Origin: Schoenoplectus triqueter
Lineage: Eukaryota; Streptophyta; Magnoliopsida; Poales; Cyperaceae
Assembly (NCBI GenBank): GCA_964058805.1
Contig: CAXKVV010000058.1
Coordinates: forward strand, 1-64,000
Direction: 5' to 3'
DNA: 64,000 bases
Part shown: in pieces, positions 12,645-23,956 of the stretch
Layout of the letters: each line of letters opens with the position of its first letter
Position numbering within the stretch: position 1 is the first letter of the stretch
The notes under the pieces: model-generated
Told to the model about the DNA's origin: nothing
Seen by the model: only the letters and a program-made list of their open reading frames with translations
Database searches by the model: none
Translations under genes and position numbers: made by a program

Positions 12645-13037
12645 ATACCTCGTTTAAACTGAAAAATGCAGATAACAGTTAACACTACTTGCTAATTAGT
12701 ATAGCGTTGTAATGGGTCTTTATTTTGTTATATTTACATTTAATGATGGTTTTATTTTCTGTATGACATCTAACTGAATTCTGTTATATTTTATTTGATT
12801 TTTTTGAAAAGAAATAAAAAATGGTAGGCATTTTGCCTGCTTTCTCAATATATATATTAATATATATATATAGCGTTGTCCGCTTTTACAAGTGATTCGA
12901 AAAGTTACCAATTTTATTTTATCAAATATTGGTTTCCGAACAATTTATCTTCAAATTACGCCATAACATATGTATGAAAGAAATATGTTTGTGTATTTTT
13001 TTATTAATATTGTGCAATGTTGTGTGGGTGTGGGTAC
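12645..13037. other. AT-rich spacer
   Basis: Includes a short TA-dinucleotide stretch (12850-12870) and TG-rich DNA (13010-13035) where the following MITE inserted. No gene seen. Confidence 0.4.
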
Positions 13038-13771
13038 TAGAGATTTGAAATGGACCGCACGGTCCGACCCGTCCCGGACCGGACCGTGACCGTGGACCGG
13101 ACCGGACCGTGCCCGGCCACGGTCCGGTCCAACGGTGGGTCGGTCCTCCCTTCACCCGAAAATGGACCGTGCCGACCCGTCCCGTGCCGGACCATGGACC
13201 GGACCGGACCGGACCGTGGACCGTGCGGGACCGTGGACCGGACCGTCCCGGACCGGACCACCGGACCGGACCGTGAGTATTTTTTTGTATTATTTGATTT
13301 TTAAATTATTCAAAAATACATAATTATTCAAAAATACATAATTAATTCGATGAAAATGATTATTTAAAAATTAATAAATTTTTTTTCAACTTTTATTATT
13401 TTTTTATAATTTTCTGAAATTTTATTTTTTACAATTTTTTTAATTTTTTAGTACTATTAGATTTTTAAACAATTAAAAATAATAATTCGAATTAGTTAAA
13501 AATTATTATTAAAAAATATGATAAATTATTATTTTTTTTCGATTTATAAAAAAAAAAATTGGACCGGACCGGACCGTCCCATGGGGGTCCGGCCCCCGGG
13601 GGCCAACGGTGGGACGGGTTCGGTTTTTTCGAATTTGGACCGCCTTGGACCGGACCGTTTGGACTGTGCGGGACTGTGCGGGACCGTGGACCGTGGACCG
13701 TGTGGGACCGTGGACCGTCCGGGTTTGGACCGGACCGGACCGGCCCGAACCGGACCGTCTTCAATACTCTA
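13038..13771. mobile_element. hAT-type MITE with GGACC subterminal arrays
   Basis: Flanked by a perfect 8-bp duplication GTGGGTAC (13030-13037 and 13772-13779), the size made by hAT transposases. The ends are imperfect inverted repeats: TAGAGATTTGAAATGG on the left and, read inward from the right, TAGAGTATTGAAGACGG. Both subterminal regions (about 13050-13275 and 13560-13760) consist of dense GGACC/GGTCC words mixed with GTGGACC, GTGCGGGACC and CCGGACC. The middle (13280-13555) is very AT-rich. No transposase is encoded; the long open frames across the GGACC arrays are composition artefacts. Dense short subterminal repeats fit the multiple transposase-binding sites known in hAT elements. Confidence 0.88.
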
Positions 13772-13779
13772 GTGGGTAC

Positions 13780-14767
13780 AGATATCTAATGGTACACATA
13801 TGGTGATACAGAAAATAAAAAAATAAGATATAGATACAGTTTATTTAATAAATTATTATATAAAAATAATAAAAAATAAAATTAAAGTCAAAAAAATTGT
13901 TTCGTTAATGACGTATACAAAATATATATAGCACAAATTCGAATTTGATCAGCGGTTACGTGTGAGAGCTGGATAATACTAATCATGCTCTATCATCAAC
14001 ACTAGGCCTTTAGTATGTGTGTGACTTTGAAAAAGATAATGAGAACAGTGATGAAGAGTAGTCCACTGACCAACCAAATAAGTGATTGTTCGTTACACTT
14101 CCGTTCGCTCACTAAATTGTGTCTTAAATTTATATTTGATGACTGAATTTTTATTTATTTATTTTTAATTATTGAATTTTAATGTTTGTTCACACTTAGT
14201 CATTTTATTATTTTTTATTCAATTTTAACAAAAAATTTATAGTATTATATAAATGTGCACATAAATTATTATTTTGTATCATATTTTTTATGCAATTGTG
14301 AATATTAATTTTTTAAATTAATTCATATCAATTATTTAACTGAGAATGCTATGTGACAATTGAAATAAAATAATTAATTATTTTTATATAATTTTAAGCA
14401 ATAAAATATTAATTAATTTATAATTAATCTTAACTAGTGTATATTTAAGTATTAATTAGTACTAAATCATAAAATTACTTCAGAAAACATAATTAATCGG
14501 GTCGGGTTGACCCGAACCCGACCTGACCCGATTCGGGTCAAAAAAATTAAACCGCTTCGGATCGGATCATGTCAATAATTGACACCCATATATTATGTAA
14601 CAGTCACGACAGAAAGAAAAAAGTGCTTCAGCACACAGGTCGTAGATCTTGTATTGAATATTCAGAAAATAACTCATCCGACGATTGAAATTTGCTCTAA
14701 AAATTAAAAAAAATCTGAACTATTAAAGAATCAGAATACACACGAACTGTACAAAACATATTTTTTA
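13780..14767. other. AT-rich spacer with a GACCCG-rich fragment
   Basis: No gene seen. At 14496-14588 there is a GGGTCGGGTTGACCCG-like cluster ending in ATTGACACCC, which resembles one end of another repeat-rich MITE, but no matching second end or TSD was found. Confidence 0.4.
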
Positions 14768-14945
14768 GGGGAAATTGGTTTTTTGCCACCAAAATTGTTG
14801 TCGATCTGAAAAATACCACCAAAAATTTTTAAATTGGTAATCTGCCACTAATACTGAAGTTTTATTTCTTTTTTGCCATTAACCTTATTAAAGCTCAATT
14901 TAAAAATAAACAAATCTATTATTTCCTAAACTACCCTTATCAGCC
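14768..14945 (+). repeat. left TIR of the MULE
   Basis: Inverted copy of 19800-19976. Shared words include TTTGCCACCAAAATT, TAATCTGCCACT and TTATTTCCTAAACTACCC. The high identity suggests a fairly recent transposition. Confidence 0.92.
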
Positions 14946-15510
14946 TTATGGATTCTGGACATAATCAATCCATTCGATCATTTGGACAAAATCGATCCAT
15001 TCAAACCTTATTCGTTTATTTTCCTGTTGCTCCGTCAAAGAAAGAAGAGGAGGGAGGAAGAACCCTAGCTCGTCGTCACCCTATTGCTCCGCCTCCTCTC
15101 CTCTCTTCTGCTCTTGAGTCAGCTACCGGACTGCTCGGGTACCATGGACTTCGTCTCATCTCCTCTTCTCTCCTAGGCTCGCCACTCTACTAATCCGACT
15201 CATGGTAATTTTTGGACAGATATGAAATATATTTACCAAGATTTTTTTAATTTCTACGGTAATACTTTTACAAATTGTTCCATAAGTGTGGTCATTGATC
15301 TTGTTCTGGATGTTTAATGTCAGCCCCATCCATATATGAATGTTAAGATCAGTCCATAAATATTTGTCTCTGTCAAAGAACAAATGTTTAAACTTGGTTC
15401 TGAATGTTTACTGTAATAACTTTAATTTCCCTTGTCTGTTTAGTTTCATAATCCAATTCTGAATTCAATATGCAGTTTTTTAATTTGAATAACTAAGCAA
15501 AAAGGACTCT

Positions 15511-18326
15511 ATGGATGTATCTTCAGTTGACAAGTCGTGGATCATTCCTAATGAGTAAGATATTCATTCTAATTTCATTCAATTTCATCTATGATTTTAA
15601 TTTCATTCAATTTCATCTATGATTTTAATTGAACAAATAAAATAGTAATATGATTACATATTATGTAATTCGTGTAGTGTTGATCTAGAAACCGCATTTA
15701 AGATAGAAGCCAAAGTAGAAGGATTTTGGAACAAGAAAGATGATGGCAAGAAGGTATACGTGAAGGGAAAGACATTAACTTGGGTGGTTGATTCGGACAG
15801 ATTTTCGTTGTGTGACTTGAACATGGATTTATTAAAGGAGTTAGGCTGGGGGAGGGGTCAAGCACCAAAAATTTGGATATTAGATAAAAATGATGGCAGA
15901 GAAGCGGGTTTAGTATCCGAGTCACAAATTCCAAAAAAATTTAAGATGTACGAAAAGAAAAGAGTAATAGTACTTCATGTAGTAGTGTTTGATTCAGATG
16001 GAAGCTCTAATTGTAGTGGTACAAATGTCGTTTATCCATGCACTCCGGCTCAACTAATACCGGGTATTGAAATTGCTAGTCAGAGCCAAGCGGGTAGCAC
16101 TCATGGATGTTTCCATTTAAATAAGGAGCACATGTACAATTCTGATGGCGGGGAAGTTCTTGTAGCATTTCCTGATTCGATAATGACACTTGATCAGACT
16201 TTAGCCAATAGTTTGCATGAGAACTCAATGGTGGATGGTGCGGTTCAGCAGGAACCGATAATGACTCATGATCCGGATAACCTCAAAATAGAAGTTGGTG
16301 CAGCATTTCCTGATGTCGCTGCCTTTAGAAAGGCATTGAGACATTTTGCTATAAAAAATGAGTTTGAGGTGACTACAATCAAAACCGATAAGAAAAGGTT
16401 CATAGGAAAGTGTAAACATCCTAGCTGTCCCTGGAGAATTCGTGCATATTTGGCTAAAAAAAAGAAAGCTTGTGTGGTATGTGTACATAACTTATATAAT
16501 TTTATTGTATATTTATCATCCATTACATTATGTTGTATATTTATCATCCATTAACATGTGCTAATATAACTTATATAATTACAGGTCAGGAAACTACCAC
16601 ATGAGCATAGTTGCCCATCTACAACAATGGTTGACGGAAAGATGGCATCTAAGTCTTGGATATCCGATAGGGTCACTGATTGGTTGAGAAAGAATCCATC
16701 CGAGGGACCCAAAGCCGTCAAAAATAAGTTAGAAGATGAGTTTCATGTTAAGATTACCTACAACAAAGCTTGGGCGGGCACACATGCTGCTTTTGATCAA
16801 ATTCATGGATCATGGGAGGATAGTTTTCAAATGATTTACAATTTTAAGTGTGAACTGGAGAAAATATGCCCCGAAAGCATTGTGGAGATTGAAGATGAGA
16901 GTGTCAACAATAAGGTACGATTCAGCAGGGCATTTGTGGCACTTAAGCCATGCATAGAGGGTTTTCTTCATGGTTGCAGACCGTATCTAGGTGTTGACTC
17001 TACTACGCTGACAGGTACCTTAGCTGCTTTCTAGAGTGTCAACGGTAGAGAACTATGTTTTACTTGTAAATAATTTATTTGACATCTCTAATTTGACAGG
17101 GAGGTACAGGGGTCAGTTGGCATCTGCGTGTAGTATTGATGGGCACAATTGGCTGTACCCGGTAGCGTATGGAGTGTTTGATTTGGAGACAACAGATAAT
17201 TGGAAGTGGTTCATGACTCAGTTGAGAAAAGCGATTGGAACTCCTTTAGGATTGGCAATATCTTCAGATGCCGGCAAGGGTTTAGGGTCTGCTATTTCTA
17301 GTGTATTCCCCGATTGCGAGAAAAAGGAGTGCATGAGGCATCTGATGGAAAACTTCAAAAAAAAAATTCATGGTGAGGAAATTGCTAATCATATGTGGTG
17401 TGCATCAAGGGCATACACCTTAGATACATGTCAGCTTCACTTGGAGAGAGTTAAAACGTTGGCGCCAACAGCTATTAGATATCTAGAGAAGAATCATAAA
17501 CATATTTGGTGTCGAAGTCAGTTTTCTGAGTTGTCCAAATGTGACTACGAGAATAATAATATATCAGAGAGTTTTAATAGTTGGATAAAAGACTTTAAGG
17601 GTTTGCATGTTGTTGATATCCTTGATCAGATTAGACAGCTGATAATGGTGACATTTGATAAAAGGAGAACAGTGGGAAATAAAATGCAAGGTCTGATGCT
17701 TCCAAATGTAATCAAAGACTTGAATGTGATTAGTAGGAATACTGATAAGGTCAGAATTGTAAGAGGGGGTAATGACTATGCGGAAGTCAGTGGAGTGGAC
17801 GTCAAAGGTAAAGTTTGGAGGAACGTCGTAGAGTTGGACAAACAACGGTGTGCTTGTAGAGAGTAGCAGCTTACTGGTAAACCTTGCATGCATGCTGTTG
17901 CATTCATTTGCTCGCTTAGAGGAGTTCGTATGGAAGATTATGTTCACGAATACTAGCTCGGTTTAGAATAGCATATGCAGGAAAAATTCCAGCATTGAAT
18001 GATAAATCAAAGTGGGAGAAGGCTGATCTTGCCTTCAAAGTATTCTCACCTGTGATGAAAAGACCTCTTGGTAGGCCAAGAAAGGAGCGAATCCCCGGAT
18101 GCCTAGAGGCAAATAAGAAAAGGCAACGATGCAAGAGATGCGGAAAACTCGGTCATCAACAAAGAACTTGCAAAGAAGATGATCTAGAGGCAACTGCATC
18201 TAAAAGGTATTACTGTTGTTGTTTTGCTGTCGGTTCACTTGCTAATTCTTATTTTAATTATTGTTATTTTATTATTTTAATTGCAGGAGGCGTAAAGGGG
18301 CACAAACTGTGTCATCAACAGATTAA
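15511..18326 (+). pseudogene. MULE transposase (PB1-like, DDE/MULE, SWIM, CCHC), broken
   Basis: Exons by reading: 15511-15554, 15678-16476, 16585-17014, 17100-18206, 18287-18326; all four introns are GT-AG and keep frame. Domain order: N-terminal PB1-like region (GKTLTWVVDSDRFSLCDL), transposase DNA-binding region ending near HEHSCPS, MULE DDE core with first Asp in GVDSTTLTGRY, second in ISSDAGKGL and the C-x2-H in ECMRHL, SWIM zinc finger (RCACRE, then GKPCMHAVAF), and a CCHC knuckle (CKRCGKLGHQQRTC). Two breaks: TAG at 17864-17866 where SWIM fingers have Trp, and a frameshift with further stops between about 17950 and 17975. The rest reads cleanly, so loss of function is recent. Confidence 0.92.
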
Positions 18327-18695
18327 TGTTGATTTGTCCATTTTGTTGACTGGTAATATTTTATTGTAAGTGGTGGTTGTTGACTGAATATATTTTGTTT
18401 TGTTCACATTGGTGCAATATGTAAGTGCAAAGGGAGTAAGATAGCAGTTGATAATAGTTGACTAATTTTATTTTGGTGCGATATGTAGTTGAATGATAAT
18501 AGTTGACTGCTAATATTTTGTTAACAGCTGACAATATGATATACATTTGTCTATTCAATTTCATTTCTCTTTGCCTATTCTTTTCTTTTGCAACTCATGG
18601 ACCAAAATCTGAAAACTGCACGCAACACAAAAGGTGAATTACAACACAAATAATCTTCTCATATTACAACCAAGGCTACATTCGATAACATAAAA

Positions 18696-19567
18696 CTATA
18701 GCCACATTCGACTACTCAAAGCTACAGCCACATTATCGTTCCCAACTAATTTCATATATTCACAATCAACCCACATATAATTAGAAGAACCAATAATGCC
18801 ATAAGGAATTTTATCATCGTCAACCTCGTTCTTCAATTGCCCAATCTCATCTAATTATTCAATAACTCTGTTGTCCCCAAGAAATATCTCTTAATCTTCC
18901 TCCCACATCCAAAATCGATAATTAGAATTACTCTGCAATTTAATGACAGTTGGATGAATTAAAAATCCGGGCAAATTGGTGCACCAAAGTTACCACATCA
19001 TGCCAATTCAATAGGCACTAAAATGCTTACCAAAACCTACCAGTATTTACCACCTTACTAGTATTTTTGGTAAATGTTTGAGTGATGACAATTTCATTAA
19101 ATTATTATAAAATAATGAAAAAAAGCAATAAGATTTTAATAAATATTTGTTGTCAATTGATACCATTTGTTATTGAATGTATAATCTGCTGTCGATAAGA
19201 CAAACTAAATATAATTAGTTTTAAAAATTAAAATAATCACTCACGTCTGATAAGCAAATAAAATTAAAAGAGAACAAATATTAAATCTAGTGAAATAAAT
19301 AAATCAAATAGTCTGAAACTTCGATGTCGTAAGAAGAGAAGTGGTATTTAACCAGCAATTTAAACAAAAAAGGGAAACCATTCTTACGGTTTGGTAATTG
19401 TTGCATATGTAGAAGATTTTTCCTGAATTTCTTGGGGTACGGCTCACAAGCCTTCTAACATAAATCCCACAATAGGGACACTGAACGATAGGCAAAGGTT
19501 TATTTTCTGACTCAATTGTGCTGGAAGATGTCGTTCGGCTGTCGCTTCGATTCTTTCGACTGGACAT
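18696..19567 (-). pseudogene. GRF-type zinc-finger ORF carried by the MULE, broken
   Basis: Minus-strand ATG at 19567 begins MSSRKNRSDSRTTSSS. Exon 1 (19567-19388) encodes CPYCGIYVRRLVSRTPRNSG and KIFYICNN, which fits the CxCG, TxxNxGRxFYxC pattern of GRF zinc fingers. A GTAAGA donor follows; exon 2 starts after TTGCAG at 18932 with SNSNYRFWMWEED, the FxxW part of the finger, then a likely coiled-coil tail (LDEIGQLKNEVDDDK). Two in-frame TAA stops in exon 2 sit where CAA would read Gln, as expected of C-to-T decay. Likely end is the TAG at about 18696. GRF fingers bind nucleic acid. A role in transposition is inferred only from its location inside the TIRs. Confidence 0.72.
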
Positions 19568-19799
19568 GGCGGAGAAGCGGTAGGGTGCCGAGTCGAGTCG
19601 AGGAGAGGAGATGAGTGAAGCAGAAGGGTGATCGACTCGAGAGTAGAAGAAATGACAGGGTGGCCGACTCGAGAGTAGAAGGCGGAGCAGCAAAGCGCGA
19701 TCTAGGGTTCTTCTTCTCTCCTCTTCTTTCTCTGGCGGAGCAGCATCCAAAAGAACCCAAAATTAATGTTGTCATAATATCTAGAGAAGAATCATACAT

Positions 19800-19976
19800 G
19801 TCTGACAGGGGTAGTTTAGGAAATAATAGATTTGTTTATTTTTAAATTGAGCTTTAATAAGGTTAATGGCAGAAAAGAAACAAAACTTCAATATAAGTGG
19901 CAGATTACCAATTTAAAAATTTTGATGGTATTTTTTAGATCGACAATAATTTTGGTGGCAAAAAAATAATTTCCCC
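19800..19976 (-). repeat. right TIR of the MULE
   Basis: Inverted copy of 14768-14945, ending TTTCCCC at 19976 and followed by the TSD. Confidence 0.92.
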
Positions 19977-19978
19977 TA

Positions 19979-20138
19979 TTTTTTATGCATTTCTTCCCTG
20001 CGTTTATATTAGATCTAAAAGCATCATATGATTATTTTTTATGCATGTCTTCCCTGCGTTTATATTAGATCTAAAAACATCATATGATTATTTTTTTTAT
20101 GCATTTCTTCCTTGCGTTTATATTAGATCTAAAAGCAT
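19979..20138. repeat. three tandem copies of a ~57-bp unit
   Basis: TTTTATGCAT(T/G)TCTTCC, then TGCGTTTATATTAGATCTAA and CATCATATGATTATT recur at about 19979, 20036 and 20093; the third copy is partial. The array begins within the right TSD of the MULE, so the MULE inserted exactly at the array edge. Confidence 0.88.
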
Positions 20139-21836
20139 GAAATTAAAAATTCATTTGATGTGCGCCATTCTAAATGTAGCAAGCCACGGCTCAAAATGCG
20201 GTGGAGTGTTGTCGGAATTATGGTAATAAATTTAGGATTTGAAAATTATTCGTGAAGTTAAAAATTTATGATTCAATATAATTTAAAAATAATTTCTTTT
20301 ATATAATATAAATAAAAAATATATTATATTTTGAAAATTTTAAAAATATAATCAAAACTATAAAATTTCAATTAAGATAATATATAATATTTTTTTTCAA
20401 ATAATTCACGAATATAATATTTTTTGACTCAAAAACGTATTATATATTAAATTGACTAATTATTCATAAAATATCCGTCTATGAATAAAAAATAAATAAT
20501 TCAAGCACCTTATGACTATGATCGGAACTAAAAAAATAAAAGGACTCCGTAAATCTAAAAACTTTTGTTTCCTTCACCATTTCTCTATTTTTCAGTTCGA
20601 ACTGCTCATTGTACGCGTGCAGAGGATATTGATCCAATAGAACGGACCCTTAACAACGTAGACGAGCCTCAAGGCTTGGGAACCGTACAGCCTTTGCCTC
20701 CAGAGAACCCATTCTCTGGAGAGATTTTATCTGCAAAGTTCATTTGAACGATTATGGAGAAATATAAACACAATTTTTTATGTACGAAGATTTTATTATT
20801 ATTAAATTAGAAGCGTTCATCGTTAATCAGATGGTTCGGATAAAAAGAATCGTAGAGTGCGGAGATTTTTTCCTCCCAGAGGATATAAGCTCCAGCCTCT
20901 AGGCATTCATTGAGAATACAATGTAGAAAAACCTGAAGTTATTATTTAATATTTAATTATTTTAATTTAGAGAACTCATTCCCTCTAGGAGATAACCAAT
21001 TAAAATTGATTAATTCTTTGGACGATGGTTCCAAATTGGTTCATGCTCTGAAACTTTCAGCCTCTTGCGCCTGGCACACAGATTTCTGTTAAGCTGTTTT
21101 TTGTTTCCCTACTTTAATAGGCTCTCTTCTGTAGCCTTTTACTTTCTGATCAGCCGCCTGGATAACACGCTGGAACAGCGGTTCCAAAAATCCAAACCAG
21201 TCCTTTATACTTTTTGCGTGATACTTTTTCAACCCAAAACTTTGACTTCTCTAATAGATCATTAATTAATTTAATTTAATAGAAGAACACTCGATGACAT
21301 ATGATTAGTTTATGCACTTTTTGTAGAATTGTCCTCTAGACCCAGTCAACCAGTTCCATTTTCGTCCTAATTCTGCATTTGGCTTGAGATTTCGGCTGAA
21401 ATAGAAGTGCCAAACTAAACAGTCCCTATATGATTTTGTATTCACAATCAAGATACATATATGTATATATATTTTATATCTATACTTTATCATTACTTAC
21501 CCCTTCTAGAATTTATTTGCAGAACGACTGACCTGCTTGAAAGAACATCTGAATTGAATGATCAAATAGCAAGGTTCAATGTGCATCTATTAAATACTAG
21601 AACTTTGCATTGGTGCTATTTGCATAAAATAAGCGGCCCCCATTTAATATAATAATTAATAAATAAAGTTGTGCATCCTGCCAAATTCGTGACATTCATT
21701 GAACCTTTCTTGAGAGCCCTTCTTGTCTGCCTTTAAAAGTCATCCTGCTTCCTTCATCCCTTCTTATCACATATCAGTCTTAGAGGGGAAAAACAAAGAA
21801 AAAAGATAAAAACTAAAAGATAGAAATAAAAAGAAA
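20139..21836. other. intergenic DNA upstream of the USP gene
   Basis: No coding sequence supported. A diverged copy of the dispersed repeat (GTACGAAGATTTTATTATTA, AAGCGTTCATC) lies at about 20740-20880 and CCAGAGAACC/TTCTCTGGAGAG near 20700 forms a short inverted repeat. The 100 bp before the USP ATG is purine-rich, as in many plant 5' leaders. Confidence 0.45.
20620..20910 (+). repeat. diverged copy of the dispersed non-coding repeat
   Basis: Shares the order of words with 10225-10385 and, reversed, with 24000-24190: an ATTCTCTGGAGAG-like segment, AACACAATTTTTTATGTACG, a TTATTATTATTAAAT run and a degraded CGTT-CATC. Boundaries uncertain. Confidence 0.45.
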
Positions 21837-23668
21837 ATGAGCGATCATCGCACAATTGGTATCGGCATGGACTACTCGCCGAGTAGCAAAACAGCTCTGA
21901 AATGGGCTGTGGAAAACATCACAAGGGCCGGCGATCACGTCGTCTTGATTCATACACAGCCACATACTGGTCATAGTGCTCAAAAACAGCTGTGGCAGGA
22001 GGAGGGATCACGTAGGTGTTCATATGTTTTTCTTTTTTGAGTAATTTTTGTTAGGAGAATATTACTTCATGTTTACCAGCATAAATGTATTTTGCGTATG
22101 AAATGGTATTGAAGCTGCCTATTTGACTTGGTGAATTAGCTCCATTGGTTCAAACCAGAAACCACATGCTGGCATCATAACAATTCTTGGTAAATTATGC
22201 TCCATTGGTTCAACTTATTTAAAGAATAGAAATCTGACAGAAGTCAGTATATAGCTCAAATGGTTACCTGCTATGCAGTACAAATATACTCTGCAGTGCG
22301 TTTCTTTTTTCTCAGAAAAATTAATTCTTTTTAGTGTATATGCAAAATCATAACTTATCATTCAATTTAATCGTGTCGCTGCAGCTTTGATTCCTCTTAG
22401 GGAGTTTCAAGATATGCACTTGCATGTGCAGTACGGTATCAAACCAGATGCAGAGATTCTCGATGTCCTAGACACTGCATCCAGAACAAAAGAGGTTTCT
22501 CTAATCATGCCTCTTTTTGCCTTTTTCTTCTTTTTACTGATATGTTCAGGCTTTATCAGTAATATTAACAATTAAAGATGAATTTGGGTAATTAGTTAGT
22601 TCCTTGTCAAATTAATTGAACACGTTAAGTTTTGCTAATTTGTAATTACTACAAACAGGTAACGGTTGTGTCGAAAATCTACTGGGGTGATGCTCGGGAG
22701 AAGTTGTGTGACGCTGTAAGCGATCTGAAGTTGGATTCACTGGTTGTCGGAAGCCGGGGTCTAGGACCCCTGAAAAGGTATGATTTCGCTCTTAACATTT
22801 CTTCAAAGCTAATTAATCTTAGCTCTCTTATTCAATTTGCATTTTGGAATTACATACGGAAGTCCTTAAGCACCCAAATAATTTCAAAAGGATCAACTCT
22901 CAGTGATTTCACTATATATACACAGTTACTCTTTATTTAAGTCTCTCATGATTTGAATTGTTTTCATACAACTACTTTTTTTTTTCATTATATAGCTTTT
23001 TAGTGCTTTGAGCAAAATCTTTGTCCAAAATTTACTTTAAGGTTGTTTATAGAAGCTATTATTATTAAAATTCAATGTATTCAATTGCTATTTTTTTTTC
23101 AAAACGGGTTCCAACAATAATTCCATTTGGAAGTTGATGTTGCAACTTTAGACTTGTTTCTCATGTGAATCAGATGAACCACTTAGTAGTTATTGACAAA
23201 TGCGAGGTCTTTCTTCAATTTTATATACAAATTCTTAAAATAAATATAGCTAAATGCTCTTAAATTAATCAAGTGCGATTGCTGTTGTCAACTGCGAGCC
23301 ACAAGGCACAAACTGAACAGGGAAAGCAGGATATAGGAACCTATATTTTATAAGTTTTACAAAACCTCTAAGAATCTTTTTTGGTGTAAAGCACTGAGAT
23401 CTTTTTTTAGTTTAGTGCTTTGCATCATGGCAACAACTATGCAAAAGGAACTCCTGAAATATTTCTGACGTAACGCAACAAAACTCGTTTGATATAGATG
23501 CTATTTTGAAATTATTGTGTGCGAATAACTAATTGAAGCGTCTTCCCATTTTTTCCCCAAGCTAATATAATGGTTTGAATGCTTAATTCCAGGGTGTTAC
23601 TTGGAAGTGTCAGCAACTATGTTGTGCTCAATGCATCATGCCCGGTCACAGTAGTGAAGGCAACTTAA
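21837..23668 (+). CDS. universal stress protein (UspA-family), 159 aa
   Basis: Four exons: 21837-22011, 22385-22494, 22659-22777, 23593-23668. All introns are GT-AG and the 480-nt CDS stays in frame. The protein begins [20 protein letters not shown] and runs one Usp domain. It carries the ATP-binding signature of the UspFG type, G-x2-G-x9-G-S, in [15 protein letters not shown], with the nucleotide-contacting Asp in GMDYS. It ends [10 protein letters not shown]. Internal landmarks GSPLIPLREF and [12 protein letters not shown] match plant single-domain USPs. Length is typical (about 160 aa). Such cytosolic or nuclear proteins bind ATP and respond to stress; the exact substrate is unknown. The last intron (815 bp) is the longest. 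No defects seen. Confidence 0.95.
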
Positions 23669-23956
23669 AATTTTATTTTTGCAATGCTTATACGATTGTG
23701 TGCGTTCGTACTGGGTTTATTTACTCTTGTTTTTTTTTATTTGCTTGGCTTGAAGAATTAAATGGTGTTCTCAATCTCAGCTTTGCTTGGAATCGTGACA
23801 TAAATTTACTTGGCAGCATGTCATTAATGAATTTATTATGATTTATATCAGGAATATTTATGATTTCCAGAGATGTGATTTCTCGAGTTTCATCAACGTG
23901 ACGTCTTTCAACACAGAAGTTATTTACATTTTTTTATGTTATGAAGTTGATACAGG

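Larger units (their letters stand above)
14768..19976. mobile_element. complete Mutator-like element (MULE) with transposase and GRF ORF
   Basis: Bounded by a perfect 9-bp target duplication TATTTTTTA (14759-14767 and 19977-19985), the Mutator size. Terminal inverted repeats start GGGGAAATT and run about 180 bp with only scattered mismatches (14768-14945 and 19800-19976). Weaker inverted similarity continues inward to about 15130 and 19660, including GCTCCG and AGAACCCTAG words, so both outward ends carry related leader sequence. The element is 5,209 bp and holds two convergent genes: a transposase on plus and a GRF zinc-finger ORF on minus. Both have premature stops, so this copy is not autonomous now, although its ends look able to be mobilised in trans. 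Confidence 0.93.

Noticed and set aside
13050..13806. Several overlapping 60-90-codon frames rich in Asp-Arg-Thr-Gly-Pro
   Set aside because: They are translations of the GGACC arrays of the MITE in all frames.
14496..14588. Complete MITE with GACCCG words
   Set aside because: Only one end can be seen; no second TIR or TSD was found, so it is mentioned only as a fragment.
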